Positions 29,124-37,976 of a stretch of 64,000 nt of DNA are shown here, in pieces (positions within the stretch are counted from its first letter, which is position 1; every line of letters begins with the position of its first letter). The position numbers and the translations under genes are program-made. The notes beneath the pieces were generated by a model. That model did not search any database. It was not told where the DNA came from and saw nothing but the letters and a program-made list of their open reading frames with translations. Source of the DNA: Rhodococcus sp. Leaf278 (lineage in GTDB: Bacteria; Actinomycetota; Actinomycetes; Mycobacteriales; Mycobacteriaceae); the NCBI RefSeq assembly GCF_001426085.1, contig NZ_LMRR01000012.1:127318-191317 (forward strand), in the 5' to 3' direction.

Positions 29124-30433
29124 GTGAAGATTTCACCCAGGTAGCTGGCGGTGACCACCTGTCCGTCCGGCCCGATCGACGTACCGACCGTGGAGCCGAC
29201 GACGTCGGGAACAGGCTGAGAGTCCACCGTCTCGCCGGTTGCGGAGTCGAAGGTGATCAGCGCCAGTCCGTCGCCGTCGCGGACGACGGTATGGCCGCGG
29301 CCGTCTGCGGATTGCGCTGCGGCTCCGGCCTGTTCGATATCGTCGCGCACCCACTTCCGCTCGACGGAATCACCGTTGTCACGCAATCCGATCAAGGTGC
29401 CGTCGCCCCCCGCAGGGACGATCGTGCCGTCCGAGGCGATCGACGGGGAGGCGCCGACGCCGATTCCGGTGCCCTCGGTCCACTTCTGCCGGCCGTCGGC
29501 GGTGTCGAATGCGGTCAATCGGCCGTCGACGTCGGCCACGTAGACCGTCGACCCGTCGTCGGACAACACCGGAGACGACGCGACTCCTGCGGGCAACAGG
29601 TCCGAGGACCATCGTTCGGTCAGCCCGGGGGAGCCGTCTCGGTCGTACTGCAGTGAGACGAGTTGCGGCGCAATCGAACCCGGACGCCACAGGGTGAGGT
29701 AGATCGTTCCGGTTGCGGCGTCGACCGCTGGTGCGGCGGGGACGAGGCATTCCGACCCTCCCGCACTGCATGCGTCGAGCCCGGTGTCGACCGGTTGAAA
29801 ATCGGAGTTCGGATCGGTGAGAAAGTTCGGCGTGGGAACGAGGTCGAGGATGGGCACTCGAAGCTGCCCGTTCTGTGTGTCCAGAACGCTGATCTGACCC
29901 ATCTGGGTCACCGAGAGCAGGCTCCCGTCTCCGAGGAACTGAGCGGACTTCGGTACCCCGTACGCCGGTGTCCGCCAACGAAGTTGCCCATGGTCGTTGT
30001 ACGAGTTCATGCCGCCGTCGTCACCGATGTAGGTGTTGATCGCGGAGTCGACGGTAGGCGTTGCGGTCACGACCGAAGGCCCGACGCGGTTGCACCAACG
30101 CTTGCGAGCGGAGTCGATCTCGAAGGAGAAGAGGTTGCACCCGGACTCGGTGGCGGCCGTGACGAACATCTGACCCGTCGAGCCGATGGACACCGGAGAG
30201 CTCACGGTGCCGCCGGTGGGCCGGGTCCAGTCCAACGCGAGAGGCGAATCAACCGATACTGCGGTCGATCCACTGTTGTGCGCGTTCGCGTGCGCCGCAG
30301 GCCACGAATCGGGTGAGAGCGGTTCGATGGCGGTGGTGTCGGAACTGCAGCCGCTCAGGGTCACCAGCACAATCGCAGCAGCGAACGCAGTGACCTTTCT
30401 GCCGGTCCTGCCCTGGGCACTGCCGCCGTGCAT
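29111..30433 (-). CDS. PQQ-like beta-propeller lipoprotein
   Basis: A 440-residue exported protein. A signal sequence (KVTAFAAAIVLVTLSGC) ends in the lipobox LSGC. Seven to eight beta-propeller blades follow, with repeated patterns such as VSSPVSIGSTGQMFV, ASSPVLSDDGSTVYVADVDG and GASPSIASDGTIV. No catalytic residues of quinoprotein dehydrogenases are evident, so a scaffold or binding role is likelier. GGGGAG precedes the ATG at 30433. It matches the recalled Rv3035. Confidence 0.85.
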   Translation of the reverse strand: MHGGSAQGRTGRKVTAFAAAIVLVTLSGCSSDTTAIEPLSPDSWPAAHANAHNSGSTAVSVDSPLALDWTRPTGGTVSSPVSIGSTGQMFVTAATESGCNLFSFEIDSARKRWCNRVGPSVVTATPTVDSAINTYIGDDGGMNSYNDHGQLRWRTPAYGVPKSAQFLGDGSLLSVTQMGQISVLDTQNGQLRVPILDLVPTPNFLTDPNSDFQPVDTGLDACSAGGSECLVPAAPAVDAATGTIYLTLWRPGSIAPQLVSLQYDRDGSPGLTERWSSDLLPAGVASSPVLSDDGSTVYVADVDGRLTAFDTADGRQKWTEGTGIGVGASPSIASDGTIVPAGGDGTLIGLRDNGDSVERKWVRDDIEQAGAAAQSADGRGHTVVRDGDGLALITFDSATGETVDSQPVPDVVGSTVGTSIGPDGQVVTASYLGEIFTYTG

Positions 30434-30581
30434 CGATCGCTCCCCATCAGTTCATTCGTGCCCGACGCGGTGCCGGGGCGTCCTGTTCTCCTGCGCCGAC
30501 GAGCAACAGTCGACAGGCAACACTAGCCCGCCGACGGGTGCCGGCAGAGAGCGGGCGAACGAGAAACTAGGGTGATCGTCC

Positions 30582-31343
30582 ATGACGAGTATGTGGAACG
30601 CGCCGCTGCGGACACGCTGGCGCGGGTCGAGACGACGCGACACCGAGCAGGCGCGTTTCCTCACGCGTGCGTCCCTCGATTGGGTGCTCGCGAACAAGGC
30701 GTACACACCCTGGTATCTCGTGCGGTACTACCGATTGGCGAAGTTCAAGCTGGCCAATCCGCACGTCATTCTCAAGGGGATGGTGTTCCTCGGCAAGAAC
30801 GTCGAGATCCACTCCACCCCCGAGCTCTCGCGACTCGAGATCGGGCGTTGGGTACACATCGGCGACGGTAATGCGATTCGTTGCCACGAGGGTTCGCTGC
30901 GGATCGGTGACAAGGTGGTGTTCGGCAAGGACAACGTCGTCAACACCTACCTCGATATCGAGATCGGTGCTTCGACGCTGGTGGCCGACTGGTGCTACAT
31001 CTGCGATTTCGATCATCGAATGGACGATGTGAACATGCCCATCAAGGATCAGGGAATCGTGAAGGGGCCGGTGCGAATAGGGCCGGACACCTGGATCGCC
31101 GCCAAGGTGACGATTCTGCGCGAGACCAGGATCGGCCGGGGCTGCGTGCTCGGTGCCCATGCCGTGGTCAAGGGCGAGATCCCCGATTACAGCATCGCCG
31201 TAGGTGCCCCGGCCAAGGTCGTCCGCAACCGCAAGGACGCGTGGGAAGCCGGTGCGGCAGACCGCGCGAAATACATTGCTGCGCTGGAGGATATTGCGCG
31301 CAAGAAGGCCCTCGGGCAGGCCGAGGCCGCGCGGGAGAGCTGA
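30582..31343 (+). CDS. Left-handed beta-helix (hexapeptide) acyltransferase
   Basis: The 253-residue protein carries hexapeptide repeats (IGDKVVFGKDNVV, IGASTLVADWCYI, IGPDTWIAAKVTILRETRIG then RGCVLGAHAVV) ending IAVGAPAKVVRNR, the classical O-acetyltransferase layout of the WbbJ/LacA type. A catalytic His is likely in FDHRMDDV. The acceptor is probably an envelope glycan, given the adjacent glycosyltransferase operon and the recalled Rv3034c position; this is inference. The ATG at 30582 lies 8 nt after TAGGGT. Confidence 0.85.
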   Translation: MTSMWNAPLRTRWRGSRRRDTEQARFLTRASLDWVLANKAYTPWYLVRYYRLAKFKLANPHVILKGMVFLGKNVEIHSTPELSRLEIGRWVHIGDGNAIRCHEGSLRIGDKVVFGKDNVVNTYLDIEIGASTLVADWCYICDFDHRMDDVNMPIKDQGIVKGPVRIGPDTWIAAKVTILRETRIGRGCVLGAHAVVKGEIPDYSIAVGAPAKVVRNRKDAWEAGAADRAKYIAALEDIARKKALGQAEAARES

Positions 31344-31358
31344 CACCGAGGTGAGCGG

Positions 31359-31382
31359 AACTTCGTAGCCCTTTACGAAGTT
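31359..31382. terminator. Bidirectional terminator between convergent genes
   Basis: AACTTCGTA and TACGAAGTT form a perfect 9-bp stem around GCCCTT, between the acyltransferase and the glycosyltransferase stops. Confidence 0.65.
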
Positions 31383-31400
31383 TCGTGCACGTCGGGTGGC

Positions 31401-32648
31401 TCAGGTACGGCCGGGGAGGGCGCGTTCGACGATGTGCGGACGGCCCAGCGGGTGGCGAACTTTGCGCTTGGCTTCCAGGTAGACCCGGGCTGTCGATTCG
31501 GCAACGTGTTTCCAGTCGAAGTCCACGGTGAGGCGTTCTCTGGCCGCTACCGCCCGTTCCTGCGCGGCGTCGGCGTTGTCGAGCACCTTCCGCACGGCCG
31601 CGGCCAGCCCGGCGACGTCCGCCGGCGCGAACGACAGGCCGGTGACACCGTCGACGATTGCTTCGCCGAGTCCGCCCGCGGTGGACGCGACCAGCGGTGT
31701 GCCAGCGGCGGCGGCCTCGAGGGCGATGATGCCGAACGGTTCGTATCGACTGGGCAGGACGATGGCGTCGGCTCCGTGCAGCCAACCGAGCAATTCGGTG
31801 TGGTCCAGGTTGCCCAGAAACGACACTGCGCGGCTCACCCGGTGCGTGCGCGCCAGCCCGGCCAACCACGCGAACTGCGTTCCCTCACCGGCGATGTGCA
31901 GGGTGGTACCCGGGTGGCTCCGCCGGATACGAGGGAGCGCGGCGATGGCGTCCTGGATGCCCTTCTCGTATTCCAGCCGACCCACGTAGAGCAGCTTCGC
32001 GGGCTCGGATCGGGGCTCCCGTCTGCGAAAGCTCCACGTGGAACCGTCGATTCCGTTGTGAATGACCGAAACCGCCGACTCGGTCACACCGAACAACGCG
32101 GTCACCTCGTCTTTCATCGACGCCGAGCAGGTGATGACCGCATCCGAGTCGTTCGCCAGCCACCATTCGACGGAATGCACCTGACGGTTCACCCGACCGG
32201 AGATCCAGCCGCTGTGACGTCCGGCCTCGGTGGCGTGGATGGTCGAGACGAGAGGTACGTCGTAGAACTCGGCCAGGGCGATGGCGGGGTGCGCAACGAG
32301 CCAGTCGTGGGCGTGGACGACGTCGGGCTGCCAGCCCTCGCCGAGTCCGGGTTTCGCCAGCGCAACACCGGCCCGGACCATCGCGTGTCCCATCGCGAGG
32401 GTCCATGCGAGCATGTCTTCTCCGAAGACGAAGTGAGCCGGGTCCTCCGCGACGGCAACCACGAGAACGCCGTCCTCGATGTGATGCGAGGTCGGGTGGG
32501 TTGCAGCGTCGGTGCCGGTGGGTCGACGCGACAGGACGACGACCTCGTGCCCGCAGCGGACCAGTTCGGTCGCCAGGTGATGAACGTGCCGACCGAGTCC
32601 ACCGACCACCACCGGAGGGTATTCCCACGACACCATCAGGATCTTCAT
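31401..32648 (-). CDS. GT4 glycosyltransferase, Rv3032-like alpha-glucosyltransferase
   Basis: A 415-residue GT-B enzyme. KILMVSWEYPPVVVGGLGRHV is the N-terminal nucleotide-sugar fold with the GGLGRH loop. LLYVGRLEYEKGIQDAI and PSRYEPFGIIALEAAAAGTP are the GT4 donor site, with the E-x7-E pair. In mycobacteria the orthologue makes alpha-1,4-glucan for 6-O-methylglucose lipopolysaccharide and glycogen. The ATG at 32648 follows AGGGGGG and overlaps the GH57 stop (ATGA). It is the last gene of a coupled three-gene operon. Confidence 0.9.
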   Translation of the reverse strand: MKILMVSWEYPPVVVGGLGRHVHHLATELVRCGHEVVVLSRRPTGTDAATHPTSHHIEDGVLVVAVAEDPAHFVFGEDMLAWTLAMGHAMVRAGVALAKPGLGEGWQPDVVHAHDWLVAHPAIALAEFYDVPLVSTIHATEAGRHSGWISGRVNRQVHSVEWWLANDSDAVITCSASMKDEVTALFGVTESAVSVIHNGIDGSTWSFRRREPRSEPAKLLYVGRLEYEKGIQDAIAALPRIRRSHPGTTLHIAGEGTQFAWLAGLARTHRVSRAVSFLGNLDHTELLGWLHGADAIVLPSRYEPFGIIALEAAAAGTPLVASTAGGLGEAIVDGVTGLSFAPADVAGLAAAVRKVLDNADAAQERAVAARERLTVDFDWKHVAESTARVYLEAKRKVRHPLGRPHIVERALPGRT

Positions 32649-34204
32649 CGTTGCCCCCCTGCAGATCCGAGCTCGCTGCCACGGTGCGCACCGGGTAGGC
32701 GGCGCGCGTCCAACGCGGGGAACAACCCGTCCGCGCGGTTCCACTGCTCCGCCAGTTCGGTCGCCCGGGTTGCCGACCCGCCGACGGCCGCAGCAGCGAT
32801 CTCGCGCAGAGCGTGCGCGTGGACGTGCGCACGTTCCCGCGCATAACCGGCGGCGGAGTCCTTGCTGACCATGAAAGCCCAGTCGCTGGCCACGGCCATC
32901 AGTGTCTCACGCAGGATCTGATCGCTGACCCGATTGCGCAGTTCGGGCCCACCGTTTCGGCGTCGGTCCTCGCGGGCGGCATCGACTGCATCGAGTGCGG
33001 TTCGCGAGACCTCGGAGTTCAGCTTCACCAGGTCGGCGACATCGTTTCCTGCCCACACCCGCCAGTCCTTGCCCGATCCCCACGACGAATCCTGCAGCTC
33101 CAGCGGTGCACCGACGTACCCCTGCTCGCGCGCATCGTTCAGCGTTCCGACGGTGATTCCGGCGGCCGGGAGTGCGCGCATGAGCTTGTCCAACCACTGA
33201 GGACCCTCGTGCCACCAGTGACCGAACAGCTCGGTGTCGAATGCAGCCACGACCAGAGCGTCTCGGCCGATCCGGTCGGATTCCGAGACCAGGCGTCGGC
33301 GAACCACCTCCACGAAGTCTGCGACGTGGCGATCCACGGTTGCCGCAGCCCGTTCGGGGTCGTAGGGGGCCTTGTCGTTCGAGGCGACCGTGCGGCCGGT
33401 GACTCGGGCGGGTTTGAGTCCTGTGTCGTGATCGTAGGTGTGAAAATCCCGATAGGCACCGTGGCCCGGATAACCCGATTTGGGGGACCAGACGCGATAG
33501 CTGACCGGAAGATCTCGACCGAACGCGACGACGTCGGAACCCCATACGGGCCTGCCGAGAGAGGTGTCACCGCGCATCGCGGGGCCGTCGACCATGAAGT
33601 GCGAGACCCCGGCCGCCGCGTATTCGGATTCCATCCCGGGGGTGAAGCCGCATTCCGGTGCCCAGATGCCCGAAGGAGCGGTACCCCAGCGTGCGCGGGC
33701 GTCCAACAGGCCCTCTCGGAGAGAGAATTCACGCAGACGCGGATGGAGCAGCGGTTGGAACGGGTGCGCGAGCGGGCCGCCCAGCAGCTCCACCGTCCCG
33801 GCGTCGAGCAGCGGCCGAAGCACTGCCGATCCGCCGTGCCGCCAGCGTGTCTCGAACTGTTCGAGGGCAGCTGCGGCACCTCGGTGTTCGCGAACGGACA
33901 GTTCTCGATCGCGGGCCTCGTGGGCGCGCAGTTGCCAATTCCCGAGCCAATGATGCATACCCGACAGGCAGTGTGGATCGTCGAGCTGGGCCGCGAGGAC
34001 CGGAGTGACTCCCAGCGACAGCACGTCGGTGTGGCCGTCGTCGGCCAAGCGTTCCAGAGCTGCGGTCAGCGGGAGGTAGCAGTCGGCCCAGGATTGGTAC
34101 AGCCATTCCTCGCCGACGGGCCACCTGCCGTGATTGGCCAACCAGGGAAGGTGGGAGTGCAGCACCAGAGAGAACATGCCCGGCACGGTGGTGCCGGATG
34201 TCAC
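32645..34204 (-). CDS. GH57 family alpha-glucan branching-type enzyme, Rv3031-like
   Basis: A 519-residue glycoside hydrolase family 57 protein. FSLVLHSHLPWL opens the barrel, GIWAPECGFTPG carries the nucleophile Glu, and AFDTELFGHWWHEGPQWL the catalytic Asp. The C-terminal helical domain includes DWAFMVSKDSAAGYARER. Members branch or transglycosylate alpha-1,4-glucans. The GTG at 34204 forms a GTGA overlap with the methyltransferase stop, and its own stop overlaps the GT4 start. The frame is open far upstream but that part is antisense noise. Confidence 0.9.
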   Translation of the reverse strand: MTSGTTVPGMFSLVLHSHLPWLANHGRWPVGEEWLYQSWADCYLPLTAALERLADDGHTDVLSLGVTPVLAAQLDDPHCLSGMHHWLGNWQLRAHEARDRELSVREHRGAAAALEQFETRWRHGGSAVLRPLLDAGTVELLGGPLAHPFQPLLHPRLREFSLREGLLDARARWGTAPSGIWAPECGFTPGMESEYAAAGVSHFMVDGPAMRGDTSLGRPVWGSDVVAFGRDLPVSYRVWSPKSGYPGHGAYRDFHTYDHDTGLKPARVTGRTVASNDKAPYDPERAAATVDRHVADFVEVVRRRLVSESDRIGRDALVVAAFDTELFGHWWHEGPQWLDKLMRALPAAGITVGTLNDAREQGYVGAPLELQDSSWGSGKDWRVWAGNDVADLVKLNSEVSRTALDAVDAAREDRRRNGGPELRNRVSDQILRETLMAVASDWAFMVSKDSAAGYARERAHVHAHALREIAAAAVGGSATRATELAEQWNRADGLFPALDARRLPGAHRGSELGSAGGQR

Positions 34205-34989
34205 CCGATCACCGCACTCGAACTCTTCCGAGCGACGGCCACGAGGTCGAGGCTCTCGTCGATGCGGTCGGCGGCGATCTCGAAGTCGTCGATCGTGATC
34301 GCCGCGACGTCCTCGGCAAGCTCGGTCGGCCACGGCTCGCCTGCCAGAGCCCGTTCGATCTGTGCGTCGATGAAGGAGCCACCGTGTTTGACATCGAGGG
34401 CGGCCAATGTGCTGCCGTGACGGACACCGGTGAGTCGGTCCACCTCGAGGCGGGCGTCGACGAGAAGTTCGGTCAGCTCGGCGGCGTCGAGTTCGCGGGT
34501 GTGGAACGGGTTGAGCGGTGTGTCGCGGCCCGGCGAGAACGTGATCCGGTTGGGTGTGCTGATCAAGAGCGTGCCGCCGGGCTTGAGAACACGATGCACT
34601 TCGGCGAGGAACGCGCCCTGGTCCCAGAGATGCTCGATCACCTGGAAGTTGACCACGACGTCGACGCTGGAATCGGCGAACGGAAGGCGGTCGAGGTTGC
34701 CCCGCAACATGCTCACCCGGGGGTAGCGTGCACGCACGTGCGAGGCTGCAGAGGCGTCGTAGTCGAGACCGATGACATGTGTTGCAACATCGGCAATCAT
34801 GTTGGCTCCGTAGCCTTCTCCCGATCCTGCCTCGAGTACGGTGCAGTCGCGACACTGCTCGACCAGGGCTCGGTAGACCACCTCGTGTCGGCGGAACCAA
34901 TAGTTCTCCTCGGCGATACCCGGCACTGTTCGCTCGCCGGTGAGGGGGAGTGGATCCGGTACCGGTGCCTGAGCCGAAGAATCGTTCAC
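34201..34989 (-). CDS. SAM-dependent methyltransferase, Rv3030-like
   Basis: A protein of about 262 residues. EEAGSGEGYGANMIA-type motif I (read LEAGSGEGYG), DYDASAASHVRARYPR, VVVNFQVIEHLWDQGAFLAE and RVLKPGGTLLISTPNR are class I methyltransferase motifs. Clustering with the GT4 and GH57 genes suggests 6-O-methylation of glucose in methylglucose lipopolysaccharide; that is inference from the recalled mycobacterial locus. The start is uncertain: the GTG at 34989 lies 7 nt after TAACCT (leaderless), while a TTG at 35028 has GGAG 6 nt before it and would add 13 residues. Confidence 0.83.
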   Translation of the reverse strand: MNDSSAQAPVPDPLPLTGERTVPGIAEENYWFRRHEVVYRALVEQCRDCTVLEAGSGEGYGANMIADVATHVIGLDYDASAASHVRARYPRVSMLRGNLDRLPFADSSVDVVVNFQVIEHLWDQGAFLAEVHRVLKPGGTLLISTPNRITFSPGRDTPLNPFHTRELDAAELTELLVDARLEVDRLTGVRHGSTLAALDVKHGGSFIDAQIERALAGEPWPTELAEDVAAITIDDFEIAADRIDESLDLVAVARKSSSAVIG

Positions 34990-35083
34990 CGACGGAAGGT
35001 TAGTGGAGGCGTGGGAGAGGTAAGCCAACGTGGTCTCCGTAACAGTCGGAGCGCAGATGTATGGTCGGACGGACGGGAAGGTA

Positions 35084-35114
35084 AGTTACCCATGAGTAAC
35101 TACGGTGAGGTAAC
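35084..35114. promoter_or_regulatory. Nested inverted repeats upstream of etfBA
   Basis: AGTTAC (35084-35089) pairs with GTAACT (35096-35101), and GTTACC (35085-35090) with GGTAAC (35109-35114). The dyad AGTTACCCATGAGTAACT looks like a TetR-type operator. It lies about 100 bp before etfB and about 100 bp before the divergent methyltransferase gene. Confidence 0.4.
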
Positions 35115-35209
35115 CTCGTCTCAGGCCGTAGAACTGCACCACCAGAACTGCACGAACCGTTAGAACACTCACGATCAGCAGAACATGACCAGGAGGTCGA
35201 CGCAGACCC

Positions 35210-36010
35210 ATGACGAACATCGTTGTTTTGATCAAGCAGGTTCCAGACACGTGGTCCGAGCGCAAGCTCACCGACGGTGACTACACCCTCGATCGCGAGG
35301 CCGCCGACGCCGTCCTCGACGAGATCAACGAGCGGGCCGTCGAAGAGGCGCTGCTCATCAAGGAAGCTCAGGGAGGTGAGGTCAAGGTTCTGTCCGCAGG
35401 ACCCGATCGCGCCACCGATGCAATTCGCAAGGCTCTGTCGATGGGTGCCGACAGCGCAGTGCACCTCAACGACCCGAGCCTGCACGGCTCCGACGCCATC
35501 CAGACCGGGTACGCCCTGGCTGCGGCGCTGGGCAACGTCGCATTCGAGAACGACGAACCGGCCGATCTCATCATCGCCGGCAACGAGGCCACCGACGGAC
35601 GGACCGGCGCTGTCCCCGCGATCATTGCCGAATACCTGCAGATCCCGGCGCTGACGCAGATGCGCAAGCTCACCGTCGCCGACGGCAAGGTCTCCGGCGA
35701 GCGCGAGACAGACGAGGGCATCTTCGGCCTCGAAGCCACGTTGCCCGCCATCGTGAGCGTCACCGAGAAGATCAACGAGCCACGGTTCCCGTCCTTCAAG
35801 GGCATCATGGCCGCCAAGAAGAAGACGGTGCAGACCATCACGCTGGCCGACATCGGTGTCGAAGACGGCATCGTGGGTGTCGACAATGCCGGCACGACGG
35901 TGACCTCGTCGACCCCCAAGCCTCCGAAGACTGCCGGCGAGCGGCTCACCGACGAGGGCGACGGCGGCGACAAGATCGCCACCTACCTCGTAGGCCAGAA
36001 GATCATCTGA
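35210..36010 (+). CDS. etfB: Electron transfer flavoprotein beta subunit
   Basis: The 266-residue FixA/EtfB subunit binds AMP and forms the heterodimer that passes electrons from acyl-CoA dehydrogenases to the quinone pool. IVVLIKQVPDTWSERKL is the N-terminal signature, and ADLIIAGNEATDGRTGAVPA the nucleotide-binding segment. PAIVSVTEKINEPRFPSFKG is the recognition-loop region. The ATG at 35210 follows ACCAGGAGG. etfA follows 42 nt later. Confidence 0.96.
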   Translation: MTNIVVLIKQVPDTWSERKLTDGDYTLDREAADAVLDEINERAVEEALLIKEAQGGEVKVLSAGPDRATDAIRKALSMGADSAVHLNDPSLHGSDAIQTGYALAAALGNVAFENDEPADLIIAGNEATDGRTGAVPAIIAEYLQIPALTQMRKLTVADGKVSGERETDEGIFGLEATLPAIVSVTEKINEPRFPSFKGIMAAKKKTVQTITLADIGVEDGIVGVDNAGTTVTSSTPKPPKTAGERLTDEGDGGDKIATYLVGQKII

Positions 36011-36052
36011 TCCCGCCCCACCGAGCAATCGAAGACAAACGAGGAGCAAGTC

Positions 36053-37009
36053 ATGGCAGAAGTACTCGTGCTCGTGGAGCACGTCGAGGGAACACTGAAG
36101 AAGGTCAGCTCCGAGCTGATCACCGCCGCACGCGCACTGGGTGAACCGTCCGCGGTCGTCACCGGCCCGGTCGGCACCACCGACAAGGTCGCCGACGCCC
36201 TGGCCGAAGCCGGTGCCGAGAAGATCTACGCCGCCGAGTCCGACGACGTGGACGGTTTCCTTGTCACGCCGAAGGTCGACGTCCTGTCGTCCCTCGCCGA
36301 GTCGGTCTCGCCTGCGGCGATCATCACCGCGGCGACGATCGAGGGCAAGGAAGTTGCCGGCCGCCTCGCCGCCCGTCTGGGCTCGGGCTACCACAACGAC
36401 GTCGTCGCGATCAACGGCGACGGCAGTGCCGTCTACTCCATCTTCGGTGGTGCGTTCACCGTCGAGGCCAAGGCAAACGGCGACGTCCCGGTCCTCTCGC
36501 TGCGTCCCGGCGCAGTCGAGGCCGAGCCGAAGGCCGGAGCAGGAACTCGCGAAACCGTCGAGGTGCCGGCGCAGGAAGACGGCACCGTCAAGGTCACCTC
36601 GCGTGACCCGATCGTGGGCGGCGACCGTCCGGAGCTCACCGAGGCGACGGTCGTCGTCTCCGGCGGACGTGGCGTCGGCAGTGCCGACAAGTTCTCGGTT
36701 GTCGAGCAGCTCGCCGATTCGCTCGGTGCCGCAGTCGGTGCTTCGCGCGCTGCCGTCGACTCCGGGTACTACCCGGGCCAGTTCCAGGTGGGCCAGACGG
36801 GTAAGACCGTTTCCCCGCAGCTGTACGTTGCGCTCGGCATTTCCGGAGCCATCCAGCACCGCGCCGGAATGCAGACCTCGAAGACCATCGTCGCAGTGAA
36901 CAAGGACGAAGAGGCTCCCATCTTCGAGATCGCCGACTACGGCATCGTCGGCGACCTGTTCAACGTCGCGCCGCAGCTGACCGACGCAGTCAAGAAGCAC
37001 AAGGGATAG
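36053..37009 (+). CDS. etfA: Electron transfer flavoprotein alpha subunit
   Basis: The 318-residue FixB/EtfA subunit holds FAD in its C-terminal domain: [62 protein letters not shown] and [21 protein letters not shown] are the FAD contacts. The N-terminal domain lies at 1-190. Its ATG follows GAGGAGCAAGTC. It ends the etf operon, with a terminator 20 nt later. Confidence 0.96.
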   Translation: MAEVLVLVEHVEGTLKKVSSELITAARALGEPSAVVTGPVGTTDKVADALAEAGAEKIYAAESDDVDGFLVTPKVDVLSSLAESVSPAAIITAATIEGKEVAGRLAARLGSGYHNDVVAINGDGSAVYSIFGGAFTVEAKANGDVPVLSLRPGAVEAEPKAGAGTRETVEVPAQEDGTVKVTSRDPIVGGDRPELTEATVVVSGGRGVGSADKFSVVEQLADSLGAAVGASRAAVDSGYYPGQFQVGQTGKTVSPQLYVALGISGAIQHRAGMQTSKTIVAVNKDEEAPIFEIADYGIVGDLFNVAPQLTDAVKKHKG

Positions 37010-37028
37010 CGACCCGTCGCTGCTCCAC

Positions 37029-37066
37029 GAGAAGGCCCTCACCGCGTCGACGGTGGGGGCCTTCTC
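37029..37066. terminator. Terminator after etfBA
   Basis: GAGAAGGCCCTCACCG and CGGTGGGGGCCTTCTC pair over 16 bp with one wobble around CGTCGA. Confidence 0.75.
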
Positions 37067-37157
37067 CGGTGAGGCGGGCAACCTTGTTCATGCAAACTCT
37101 TCCGACACGTTCCCCCGTCGACGCCCGGTAGTCTTCCTGGCTCGTTAGACACACCTC

Positions 37158-37976
37158 ATGACCACTTCCGTCATGAGCTCGACTGCATCGATCGTCCCGG
37201 CCACCGACCGCTACTCACTCGTGTTGTCCACCGACCCGGAGCACCGGCTCGCGGCGCAGCGTCTGCGCCACGACGTGTTCGCGTCCGAGCCGGGATTTGC
37301 TGTACCCACCGACCCCGACGGCCTCGACGCCGATCGGTTCGACGAATTCTGTGATCACCTTCTCGTCCGCGACCAGTGGACCGACACGTTCGTCGGCTGT
37401 TACCGCATGTTGCCGCCACCGGCTGCGGTGGCCGCGGGCGGCTATTACACGGCAACCGAATTCGACATCTCCGCACTCGATCCCGTAGGTATGAACATCG
37501 TCGAAATGGGAAGAGCTGCAGTGCATCCCGACCACAGATCCGGGTCGGTCCTCGGCCTGATGTGGGCGGGAATCCTGCATTACCTCGACGTGACGGGGTA
37601 CGAGTGGGTGATGGGCTGCGTATCGGTTCCCATGCAGTCGGCCCCGGGCGAACCGATCGGTGCCAACGTTCGCAATGTCCGAGACCGCCTGTTGGACAAG
37701 CATGCAACGGCGCCCGATCGGCGGGTTCGGCCCTACGCTCCGGTCGTCGTCGACGGAGTCGACCTTGTCGATATCGCACCCGCGAAGCGAACGGCCATGC
37801 CGCCGTTGTTGAACGGATACCTCCGACTCGGGGCCTCCATCTGCGGTGAGCCGGCGCACGACCCCGACTTCGGGGTGGCGGATTTCGTCGCGTTGCTCGG
37901 GCTGCACGAGGCCAATACCCGCTACCTCGATCGGTTGCGCTCGGCCGCAACGACATTCGAGTCGGGTGCTCGATGA
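37158..37976 (+). CDS. GNAT-fold acyltransferase, OlsB/hemolysin-like
   Basis: The 272-residue protein has the acyl-ACP-type GNAT fold of OlsB and autoinducer-synthase-like enzymes: RLAAQRLRHDVFASEPGF, FCDHLLVRD, TFVGCYRMLPP, ATEFDIS and NIVEMGRAAVHPDHRSGSVL. OlsB N-acylates ornithine with a 3-hydroxy fatty acid. The following gene is a PlsC-type acyltransferase, coupled by an ATGA overlap, as expected if the pair makes an acylated amino-acid lipid. This product is an inference. A second in-frame ATG at 37173 is possible. Confidence 0.78.
   Translation: MTTSVMSSTASIVPATDRYSLVLSTDPEHRLAAQRLRHDVFASEPGFAVPTDPDGLDADRFDEFCDHLLVRDQWTDTFVGCYRMLPPPAAVAAGGYYTATEFDISALDPVGMNIVEMGRAAVHPDHRSGSVLGLMWAGILHYLDVTGYEWVMGCVSVPMQSAPGEPIGANVRNVRDRLLDKHATAPDRRVRPYAPVVVDGVDLVDIAPAKRTAMPPLLNGYLRLGASICGEPAHDPDFGVADFVALLGLHEANTRYLDRLRSAATTFESGAR

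Noticed and set aside
34205..34900. N-terminal extension of the GH57 frame to 751 residues
   Set aside because: It is antisense-free but out of frame with the methyltransferase gene that clearly codes here; the Arg/Pro-rich translation is noise, and the GTGA overlap fixes the start.
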